Of a stretch of 11,545 nucleotides of DNA, positions 6,305 to 11,545 are shown piece by piece. This DNA comes from UBA7067 sp051880615 (GTDB lineage Bacteria > Bacillota > Clostridia > Oscillospirales > Acutalibacteraceae). The stretch is taken from contig JBJEOH010000030.1 in the NCBI GenBank assembly GCA_051880615.1, positions 1 to 11,545 of the forward strand, read 5' to 3'. Every line of letters begins with the position of its first letter. Positions within the stretch are counted from its first letter, which is position 1. Below the pieces are notes generated by a model. The model made no database searches. It worked only from the letters and a program-made list of their open reading frames with translations, and was not told the DNA's origin. The translations under genes were made by a program, and so were the position numbers.

Positions 6305-6333
6305 TTGAAATAATACCGATATTAGGATAAACT
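6305..6333 (+). promoter_or_regulatory. Likely promoter of ligA
   Basis: TTGAAA (6305-6310) and TAAACT (6328-6333), 17 bp apart; a moderate match to sigma-A. The start would be near 6340, with a leader of about 24 nt. Confidence 0.5.
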
Positions 6334-6339
6334 AATATC
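6318..6339. promoter_or_regulatory. Perfect 8-bp palindrome over the ligA -10 (candidate operator)
   Basis: GATATTAG (6318-6325) and CTAATATC (6332-6339) are perfect inverted arms around GATAAA. The right arm overlaps the -10 and the region just before the start point, where a repressor would block transcription. No T-tract follows, so it is not a terminator. Confidence 0.5.
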
Positions 6340-6363
6340 AAACAAACAGAGGGTGATTTTGTG

Positions 6364-8349
6364 ATGGACAAAAAAATAATTGAAGATTATAAAAAGCTTT
6401 GTGAAGAAATAAACTACCACAACGACAGATACTACAATCAGGACAGCCCCGAAATCAGCGACTACGATTACGATATGCTGCTGCGCCGACTTGAAGCTAT
6501 CGAGCAGGAGCATCCGGAGATAAAACAGGACAGCTCCCCTACCCTGCACATAGGCGGCAGAGCGTCCGAAAAATTCTCTCCTGTTGAGCATACCGTTCCT
6601 ATGCAGAGTCTTCACGATTCTTTTTCGCACGAAGAGCTTATGGATTTTGACAGACGCGTGCGTGAGGCTGTTGCTTCACCGGAATATGTGGTTGAGCCGA
6701 AGTTTGACGGTCTGTCTGTGTCGGTAGAATACGAAAACGGAGTGCTTGTACGAGCATCGACAAGGGGTGACGGTCTTGTCGGCGAGGATATAACAGAAAA
6801 TATACTTACAATTAAAAATCTTCCGCACAAGCTGAAAAAGCCTCTACCCTATCTTGAGGTCAGAGGTGAGGTGTTTATGTCGAACGAGAGCTTTTTAAGA
6901 CTCTTGAAAAAACAGGAGGAAAACGAGGAAAAGCCGTTTAAAAATCCAAGAAACGCTGCGGCAGGCTCGCTGCGCCAGAAAAACAGCGAAATAACAAGGC
7001 AGCGCGAGCTTGACATTTTCATCTTTAATATTCAGCGGATAACAGGAGTGGAAATTACCTCACACAAACAGTCGCTTGATTTTATAGGCGAGCTTGGTCT
7101 GCCGAAGCCGCCTTTTTATAACTGCTACAGCACGATGACAGACGCGATTGACGAAGTTGAAAAAATAGGTGCAATGAGAGGTGAGCTTCCTTATCAGATT
7201 GACGGCGCAGTAATAAAGCTGAATGATTTTGACAGCCGTGAGCTTTTGGGAAGCACCGCAAAGTTTCCACGATGGGCAGAGGCATATAAGTTTCCGCCCG
7301 AGGAAAAAGCAACAAAGCTTATCGATATCGAAATTAATGTCGGCAGAACAGGCGCGCTTACACCGACAGGCGTATTTGAGCCTATAACTCTCGCCGGTAC
7401 AACGGTAAGCCGTGCTGTACTTCACAACGAGGATTTTATAAAAGAAAAGGATATAAGAATCGGCGACACCGTTATACTGCGAAAGGCCGGAGAAATTATC
7501 CCGGAGGTTGTAGCACTTAAGGAACACGGTGAAAATACCGTCCCGTTTAAAATGCCGGAGGTCTGCCCTTCATGCGGCGGTCCTGTTGTGCGCGAAAATG
7601 ACGAAGCGGCTGTACGCTGCACGAACACCGATTGCCCGGCACAGCTTATGCGGCATTTGATACACTTTGTTTCACGAGATGCAATGGATATCGACGGACT
7701 CGGTCCTGCCGTACTTGAACGCCTCGTAAACGAGGGTATGATAAGCTCACCTGTTGATTTATACAAGCTTGATTATGAAAGAATAGCAAACTTTGACGGT
7801 ATGGGCGAGCTGTCAGCGGCTAACCTTAGAAAATCCATTGAGAAATCAAAATCTAACGAGCTTTACAGGCTTGTTTTCGCACTCGGTATACGCCATATCG
7901 GTCAAAAGGCTGCAAAGCTGTTGTGTGAGCATTTCGGCACGATTGAAGCCATAATGCCGGCTGAAAATGAAGAAATCAGCAGTATTGACGGCTATGGCAA
8001 AATAATGGCAGACAGCGTTTGCGAGTATTTCTCGCTTGACAGCACAAAAGAGCTTATCAACAGACTGCGTGAACTTGGGGTTAAAATGCCTGCCGCCGAA
8101 AAGCAGACAACCGACAGCAAATTCAGCGGAAAGATCTTTGTACTCACAGGCACACTGCCAACACTGAAACGCAGCGAGGCTTCTAAAATAATAGAAAGTC
8201 TTGGCGGTAAAACCTCCTCATCGGTTTCAAAAAAGACAGACTTCGTGCTTGCAGGCGATGAAGCAGGCAGCAAGCTGACTAAAGCGCAGAGCCTTGGGAT
8301 AACGATAATAAGCGAGGAAGAATTCTTAGAAATGGTGAATGGAGATTGA
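6364..8349 (+). CDS. ligA: NAD-dependent DNA ligase LigA
   Basis: Complete LigA, 661 aa, the normal bacterial length. It seals nicks between Okazaki fragments and in repair, using NAD+ to adenylate itself. Domains in order: Ia NMN-binding region (YHNDRYYNQDSPEISDYDYD, about 18-37); adenylation domain with catalytic Lys113 in EPKFDG, then STRGDGLVGEDIT, VRGEVFM, NPRNAAAGSLRQ and DGAVIKL; OB fold with NVGRTGALTPT; a four-Cys zinc finger (Cys401, 404, 419, 424); helix-hairpin-helix repeats (about 445-560); C-terminal BRCT domain (about 585-661, GKIFVLTGTLP). All key residues are present. The ATG at 6364 is 7 nt from GAGGGTGA; the GTG at 6361 just before it is an alternative. Essential in most bacteria. 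It stands alone between a terminator and the yerC operon. Confidence 0.98.
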   Translation: MDKKIIEDYKKLCEEINYHNDRYYNQDSPEISDYDYDMLLRRLEAIEQEHPEIKQDSSPTLHIGGRASEKFSPVEHTVPMQSLHDSFSHEELMDFDRRVREAVASPEYVVEPKFDGLSVSVEYENGVLVRASTRGDGLVGEDITENILTIKNLPHKLKKPLPYLEVRGEVFMSNESFLRLLKKQEENEEKPFKNPRNAAAGSLRQKNSEITRQRELDIFIFNIQRITGVEITSHKQSLDFIGELGLPKPPFYNCYSTMTDAIDEVEKIGAMRGELPYQIDGAVIKLNDFDSRELLGSTAKFPRWAEAYKFPPEEKATKLIDIEINVGRTGALTPTGVFEPITLAGTTVSRAVLHNEDFIKEKDIRIGDTVILRKAGEIIPEVVALKEHGENTVPFKMPEVCPSCGGPVVRENDEAAVRCTNTDCPAQLMRHLIHFVSRDAMDIDGLGPAVLERLVNEGMISSPVDLYKLDYERIANFDGMGELSAANLRKSIEKSKSNELYRLVFALGIRHIGQKAAKLLCEHFGTIEAIMPAENEEISSIDGYGKIMADSVCEYFSLDSTKELINRLRELGVKMPAAEKQTTDSKFSGKIFVLTGTLPTLKRSEASKIIESLGGKTSSSVSKKTDFVLAGDEAGSKLTKAQSLGITIISEEEFLEMVNGD

Positions 8350-8362
8350 GGTAATTTTCATC

Positions 8363-8391
8363 TTTACAATTTGCACTTTCTATGATAAGAT
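8363..8391 (+). promoter_or_regulatory. Possible promoter of the yerC operon
   Basis: TTTACA (8363-8368) and TAAGAT (8386-8391), 17-bp spacer, in the 89-bp gap after ligA. The match is only fair. No terminator is seen after ligA, so read-through from ligA is also possible. Confidence 0.35.
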
Positions 8392-8438
8392 TTTATTGTA
8401 TTAAATCGTGAAATTGAATTTAGAAAGGAAATATAATT

Positions 8439-8768
8439 ATGAATTCAAAAATTCAGGATGAACACACTGATTTTCTGTTTAAGGCCATTTTGTCCCTCAA
8501 GACAATGGACGAATGTTATTCTTTTTTTGAGGATTTATGCACAGTACAAGAACTTAAGGCGATTTCACAAAGGCTTGTTGTTGCAAAAATGCTCAGCGAA
8601 AAACGAGTATACAGCGATATTGTAAAGCAGACAGGCGCTTCAACTGCAACTATCAGCCGTGTAAACCGTTCTCTTACCTACGGAAGCGACGGTTACGCGA
8701 TGGCGTTCAAGAACATTGCCGAGGCAGAGAAGGCTGAGCAGAGCAAAAGTGAGGATGACAACAAGTGA
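8439..8768 (+). CDS. YerC/YecD-family TrpR-like DNA-binding protein, 109 aa
   Basis: All-helical protein of the TrpR superfamily (YerC/YecD group common in Firmicutes). The diagnostic segments are FFEDLCTVQELKAISQRL (29-46), followed by a helix-turn-helix: VAKMLSEKRVYSDIVKQTG (48-66) and the recognition helix ASTATISRVNRSL (67-79), close to the TrpR ATITRGS region. A 30-residue Lys/Glu-rich tail follows. The family is annotated as TrpR-like, but its ligand and targets in this group are not established to my knowledge. Start ATG 8439 with AGAAAGGA upstream. It overlaps the next gene by 4 bp and is probably co-transcribed with it and with hslO. Confidence 0.92.
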   Translation: MNSKIQDEHTDFLFKAILSLKTMDECYSFFEDLCTVQELKAISQRLVVAKMLSEKRVYSDIVKQTGASTATISRVNRSLTYGSDGYAMAFKNIAEAEKAEQSKSEDDNK

Positions 8769-9514
8769 GCGGCGGTTACACCGTTTTCTCGGAGTTTTAT
8801 GATTCGCTGACATCAAATGTGCATTACTCCGAGCGTGCCGATTATATCGAAAAGCTTCTTAAGCGCTACAACCATAATCCGGGCATTACGCTTGACCTCG
8901 CCTGCGGTACCGGCAGCCTTACAATAGAGCTTAAAAAGCGGGGCTTCGACATCTACGGGGCAGACGGCAGCAGCGATATGCTGATGATAGCACAGCAAAA
9001 AGCATATGAAGAGGAGCTTTCAATTCTATTTTTGTGCCAGAAAATGCAGAAGCTTGACCTTTACGGCACTATAGACACCTGCATATGCACGCTTGACAGC
9101 ATTAATCATATAATAAATAAGGATGAGCTTCAGACGGCTTTTGACAAGGTTTCGCTTTTTATGAACAAGGGCGGAATTTTTGTTTTTGATGTAAACACAG
9201 TCTACAAGCATAAATATGTGCTTGCAGACAATGTTTTTGTATATGACAAAAGCTCGGTTTTCTGCGTATGGCAGAACACTCCGCTTAAAGATAACATCAC
9301 AAGAATTCAACTTGACTTTTTTGAAAAATCAGGAAATATGTACCGCCGCAGCAGCGAAAGCTTTTGTGAACGGGCATACACAAGCAAAGAGCTTGAGGAA
9401 ATAATAAAAAAAGCAGGCTTTGAAATTCTTGACATATTCGGCGAGATGACATTTGATTCTCCGAAGGACGACAGCCAGAGAAATGTTTATGTAGTTAAAA
9501 AGACAGAGGTATAA
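8765..9514 (+). CDS. Class I SAM-dependent methyltransferase, 249 aa
   Basis: Start GTG 8765, overlapping the stop of the yerC-like gene (GTGA), which shows translational coupling; GAGGA lies about 9 nt upstream. A Rossmann-fold methyltransferase: YTVFSEFYDSLTSNV at the N-terminus, motif I LDLACGTGSLT (43-53), the beta-2 region IYGADGSSDML (63-73), then DTCICTLDSINHI and GGIFVFDVNT. The middle (KYVLADNVFVYDKSSVFCVW) and the SSESFCERAYTSKELEEIIKK segment fit the Methyltransf_25-like subgroup that often sits in housekeeping operons with no assigned substrate. It is only 4 nt ahead of hslO. It is not closely similar to the methyltransferase at 1164-1784 outside the SAM-binding motifs. Confidence 0.88.
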   Translation: MSGGYTVFSEFYDSLTSNVHYSERADYIEKLLKRYNHNPGITLDLACGTGSLTIELKKRGFDIYGADGSSDMLMIAQQKAYEEELSILFLCQKMQKLDLYGTIDTCICTLDSINHIINKDELQTAFDKVSLFMNKGGIFVFDVNTVYKHKYVLADNVFVYDKSSVFCVWQNTPLKDNITRIQLDFFEKSGNMYRRSSESFCERAYTSKELEEIIKKAGFEILDIFGEMTFDSPKDDSQRNVYVVKKTEV

Positions 9515-9518
9515 TTTT

Positions 9519-10415
9519 ATGGATAAAATCATAAGATGTATAACATCAGACGGAGCCGTTATGGCGTCTGTAATAGATTCAACAGATATTGTTTATACAG
9601 CACAAAAGCTGCACAGCACCTCCCCTGCCGCCACAGCGGCGATAGGCAGACTTTTAAGCGCAGCCTCAATGATGGGCGCACAACTCAAGCAAAAGAGTGC
9701 AACGCTGACTGTTAGAATAAAGGGCGACGGACCACTCGGAACGCTTGTAACGGTTGCTGACAGCGGCGGAAATGTAAGAGGTTATCTTGAAAACAACAGT
9801 TGCGAAACCGAGCATTACCGCAAGGGTAAAATAAATGTATCGGCGGCAGTCGGAAAAAACGGATATATTGATGTTATGCGTGATTACGGCACAGGCGAGC
9901 CGTATATGAGCCGTGCAGAGCTTGCAACAGGTGAAATTGCCGAGGATATAACCTCATACTATGTTCAAAGTGAGCAGATACCCACTGCCTGCGCTCTCGG
10001 AGTTCTGCTTGACAAGGAGGACGGCGAGGTAATGCTTGCCGGAGGATTTTTAATCCAGCTTCTTCCCGGTGCCGATGACGAAGCCTGCGATAAGTTAGAA
10101 AAGAATATCGCCTCACTTGAACCGATGACAACGATGCTTGCAAAAGGAATGAGTGTTGAGGAGATTTGCCGCACAGCCTTACAGGGGTTTGAAGTTGAGG
10201 TTGTTGATGAATTGCCGGTGCACTATGTATGCAACTGCAGTCGCGAAAGAGTTATTAACTCAATAGCATCGCTGAGGAACGAAGAAATTAAAGCGATGAT
10301 TGAAGAGGACGGCGGTGCCGAGGTTGCATGTAACTTCTGCAACAAAAAATATGTGTTTGGTGCCGATGATTTACGGCAAATAATCGAACTAAAGAATGAA
10401 AAAGAAAAAAACTGA
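9519..10415 (+). CDS. hslO: Hsp33 redox-regulated chaperonin
   Basis: Complete Hsp33, 298 aa. Under oxidative stress it loses zinc, unfolds partly, and as a dimer holds aggregating cytoplasmic proteins. The N-terminal domain has GRLLSAASMMGAQLK, LTVRIKGDGPLGTL, GNVRGYLENN and GKNGYIDVMRDYG; the middle has SEQIPTACALGVLLD and GGFLIQLLPGA. The redox switch is C238-x-C240 (VCNCS) and C271-x-x-C274 (ACNFC), all four zinc ligands present. ATG 9519 is 8 nt from AGAGGT. It is the last gene of the yerC operon; no GC-rich terminator follows, only a T8/A7 run, so transcripts may run into the tRNA array. Confidence 0.98.
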   Translation: MDKIIRCITSDGAVMASVIDSTDIVYTAQKLHSTSPAATAAIGRLLSAASMMGAQLKQKSATLTVRIKGDGPLGTLVTVADSGGNVRGYLENNSCETEHYRKGKINVSAAVGKNGYIDVMRDYGTGEPYMSRAELATGEIAEDITSYYVQSEQIPTACALGVLLDKEDGEVMLAGGFLIQLLPGADDEACDKLEKNIASLEPMTTMLAKGMSVEEICRTALQGFEVEVVDELPVHYVCNCSRERVINSIASLRNEEIKAMIEEDGGAEVACNFCNKKYVFGADDLRQIIELKNEKEKN

Positions 10416-10433
10416 TTTTTTTTAAAAAAAGTG

Positions 10434-10462
10434 TTGACTTTTCATCCGTAATGTAGTATTAT
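10434..10462 (+). promoter_or_regulatory. Promoter of the tRNA array
   Basis: TTGACT (10434-10439) and TATTAT (10457-10462), 17-bp spacer. A TATAAT overlaps at 10460-10465 but with a 20-bp spacer. It lies 63 bp before the first tRNA. Confidence 0.8.
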
Positions 10463-10465
10463 AAT

Positions 10466-10519
10466 AACCGTCGCTGATGACCAAGTGGTTGCAAACCACA
10501 AGATATAGTTACGGCGGTT
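10466..10519 (+). ncRNA. Structured leader before the tRNA array
   Basis: AACCGTCG (10466-10473) pairs with CGGCGGTT (10512-10519), 8 bp with one G-T, enclosing the hairpin GTGGTT-GCA-AACCAC (10485-10499). The fold starts near the transcription start and ends 5 nt before tRNA-Val. It lacks D- and T-loop sequences, so it is not a tRNA. Role unknown; processing or attenuation is possible. Confidence 0.45.
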
Positions 10520-10524
10520 TATGT

Positions 10525-10600
10525 GGGAGCATAGCTCAGTTGGGAGAGCATCTGCCTTACAAGCAGAGGGTCATAGGTTCGAGCCCTATTGTTCCCACCA
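10525..10600 (+). tRNA. tRNA-Val (TAC), copy 1
   Basis: 76 nt with encoded CCA. Acceptor GGGAGCA/TGTTCCC, anticodon loop CTTACAA with TAC at 10558-10560, T-loop GGTTCGAGCC. First gene of the array. Confidence 0.97.
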
Positions 10601-10605
10601 CATTT

Positions 10606-10682
10606 GGCCCGGTAGTTCAGTTGGTTAGAACGCTAGCCTGTCACGCTAGAGGTCGACGGTTCGAACCCGTTCCGGGTCGCCA
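10606..10682 (+). tRNA. tRNA-Asp (GTC), copy 1
   Basis: 77 nt with encoded CCA. Acceptor GGCCCGG/CCGGGTC (one G-T), anticodon stem CTAGC/GCTAG with GTC at 10640-10642, discriminator G73 as usual for Asp. Confidence 0.97.
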
Positions 10683-10687
10683 AATTT

Positions 10688-10763
<76 letters not shown>

Positions 10764-10768
10764 TAATT

Positions 10769-10844
10769 GCGGATGTAGCTCATCTGGTAGAGCGCCACCT
10801 TGCCAAGGTGGAGGTAGCGAGTTCGAGCCTCGTCATCCGCTCCA
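10769..10844 (+). tRNA. tRNA-Gly (GCC), copy 1
   Basis: 76 nt with encoded CCA. Acceptor GCGGATG/CATCCGC, anticodon stem CCACC/GGTGG with GCC at 10802-10804, discriminator T. Confidence 0.97.
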
Positions 10845-10846
10845 TC

Positions 10847-10876
10847 AGCACTTAATTTTTGTTAAGTGCTTTTATT
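10847..10876 (+). terminator. Terminator-like hairpin between tRNA-Gly and tRNA-Cys (copy 1)
   Basis: AGCACTTAA (10847-10855) pairs with TTAAGTGCT (10862-10870), 9 bp, followed by TTTTATT. It sits inside the array, 32 nt before tRNA-Cys, with no clear promoter in between. Confidence 0.7.
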
Positions 10877-10907
10877 AAATCATCTGCCTGAGCATTTGAT
10901 TTTATTC

Positions 10908-10982
10908 GGCGACATAGCCAAGTGGTAAGGCACGGGTCTGCAAAACCCTGATCCCCCGGTTCAAATCCGGGTGTCGCCTCCA
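10908..10982 (+). tRNA. tRNA-Cys (GCA), copy 1
   Basis: 75 nt with encoded CCA. Acceptor GGCGACA/TGTCGCC, GCA at 10940-10942, and discriminator T73, an identity element of tRNA-Cys. The first base pair of the anticodon stem (C-T) is mismatched. Confidence 0.96.
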
Positions 10983-10983
10983 A

Positions 10984-11018
10984 ATCACTTCTTCCCTGCT
11001 TTTGCAGGGAGCTGTGAT
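10984..11018 (+). other. Hairpin spacer between the two tRNA blocks
   Basis: ATCAC (10984-10988) pairs with GTGAT (11014-11018) outside an inner stem TCCCTGC-TTTT-GCAGGGA. No T-run follows, so it resembles an RNA-processing or insulating hairpin more than a terminator. Confidence 0.55.
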
Positions 11019-11035
11019 ACATATAACAGGCAAAT

Positions 11036-11111
11036 GGGAGCATAGCTCAGCTGGGAGAGCATCTGCCTTACAAGCAGAGGGTCATAGGTTCGAGCCCTAT
11101 TGTTCCCACCA
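11036..11111 (+). tRNA. tRNA-Val (TAC), copy 2
   Basis: 76 nt with encoded CCA; TAC at 11069-11071. Same as copy 1 except for one D-loop base (C at 11051 where copy 1 has T at 10540). Confidence 0.97.
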
Positions 11112-11116
11112 CATTT

Positions 11117-11193
11117 GGCCCGGTAGTTCAGTTGGTTAGAACGCTAGCCTGTCACGCTAGAGGTCGACGGTTCGAACCCGTTCCGGGTCGCCA
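11117..11193 (+). tRNA. tRNA-Asp (GTC), copy 2
   Basis: 77 nt, identical to 10606-10682; GTC at 11151-11153. Confidence 0.97.
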
Positions 11194-11204
11194 TTTTGCC
11201 TTAA

Positions 11205-11226
11205 ACGGCGAAAATTGCTTCGCCGT
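11205..11226 (+). other. Hairpin at the position of the missing tRNA-Phe
   Basis: ACGGCGAA (11205-11212) pairs with TTCGCCGT (11219-11226), a perfect 8-bp stem with a 6-base loop. It is followed by AAATATTT, not a proper U-tract. Confidence 0.6.
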
Positions 11227-11234
11227 AAATATTT

Positions 11235-11310
11235 GCGGATGTAGCTCATCTGGTAGAGCGCCACCTTGCCAAGGTGGAGGTAGCGAGTTCGAGCCTCGTC
11301 ATCCGCTCCA
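11235..11310 (+). tRNA. tRNA-Gly (GCC), copy 2
   Basis: 76 nt, identical to 10769-10844; GCC at 11268-11270. Confidence 0.97.
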
Positions 11311-11346
11311 ATCGCTTAACTAAATAACGGTTAAGCGATTTTTTAT
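11310..11346 (+). terminator. Terminator-like hairpin between tRNA-Gly and tRNA-Cys (copy 2)
   Basis: AATCGCTTAAC (11310-11320) pairs with GTTAAGCGATT (11330-11340), 11 bp, followed by a run of six Ts (11339-11344). Same place as 10847-10876 in copy 1 but with a different stem sequence. Confidence 0.8.
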
Positions 11347-11372
11347 TACCTATTCCCTGTTATTTCAATCAC

Positions 11373-11447
11373 GGCGACATAGCCAAGTGGTAAGGCACGG
11401 GTCTGCAAAACCCTGATTCCCCGGTTCAAATCCGGGTGTCGCCTCCA
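11373..11447 (+). tRNA. tRNA-Cys (GCA), copy 2
   Basis: 75 nt with encoded CCA; GCA at 11405-11407. It differs from copy 1 at one base in the variable region (T for C, giving GATTCCCC). Confidence 0.96.
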
Positions 11448-11491
11448 CTTTTCTTTAATTCACTTAGTCCAAATTATAATAATTAATATTT

Positions 11492-11545
<54 letters not shown>

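Larger units (their letters stand above)
11036..11447 (+). repeat. tRNA block, copy 2 (Val-Asp-Gly-Cys; Phe missing)
   Basis: Downstream copy of the block at 10525-10982, offset 511 bp at the Val gene. A 22-bp hairpin stands where tRNA-Phe would be. Confidence 0.9.

Noticed and set aside
7060..7527. Long minus-strand frame inside ligA
   Set aside because: Antisense shadow of a complete, conserved ligA.
9874..10174. Minus-strand frames inside hslO
   Set aside because: Antisense shadows of a complete, conserved hslO.
10416..10433. T8/A7 run after hslO as a terminator
   Set aside because: It has no GC-containing stem; the A/T arms alone would not form a stable hairpin.

Overview
The window looks like a piece of a draft genome from an anaerobic, spore-forming gut Firmicute, most likely a Ruminococcus/Oscillospiraceae-type clostridium (inference). 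The reasons are the AT-rich intergenic DNA with strong sigma-A promoters and AGGAGG-type ribosome sites, the Thr-Pro-Asp linkers and starch-binding surface modules typical of that group, a probable SpoVM sporulation peptide, a SleB-like wall hydrolase, and the YerC-type TrpR relative.

Left part (1-4400). Two minus-strand secreted proteins have near-copies of the same promoter, leader, signal peptide and Thr-Pro-Asp linker. The first (1-522, cut by the window edge) carries a CBM26-like starch-binding module. The second (1858-4055) has three cohesin-like beta-sandwich modules and at least two long InlB/Listeria-Bacteroides-type repeats. It contains a 100-N scaffold gap whose arbitrary length breaks the reading frame; the true C-terminus can be recovered at 1858. 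Between them lie a minus-strand operon of two very small genes (47 aa membrane protein, then a 28 aa SpoVM-like peptide) and a plus-strand class I methyltransferase.

Middle part (4400-8350). A small minus-strand lipoprotein gene and a plus-strand membrane-anchored SleB-like wall hydrolase diverge from one intergenic region, each with a clear promoter and terminator. A complete NAD-dependent DNA ligase gene (ligA) follows, with a perfect palindrome over its likely promoter.

Right part (8439-10415). A tight three-gene operon encodes a YerC/TrpR-like regulator, a second class I methyltransferase (4-bp overlap) and the redox chaperone Hsp33 (hslO).

End (10434-11545). A strong promoter and a short structured leader precede a tRNA array: Val-Asp-Phe-Gly-Cys, then a second copy Val-Asp-Gly-Cys lacking Phe, then a tRNA-Ala cut by the window edge. 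The two copies are a tandem duplication with nearly identical tRNAs but diverged spacers. Several of those spacers fold into hairpins, some of which look like terminators inside the array.
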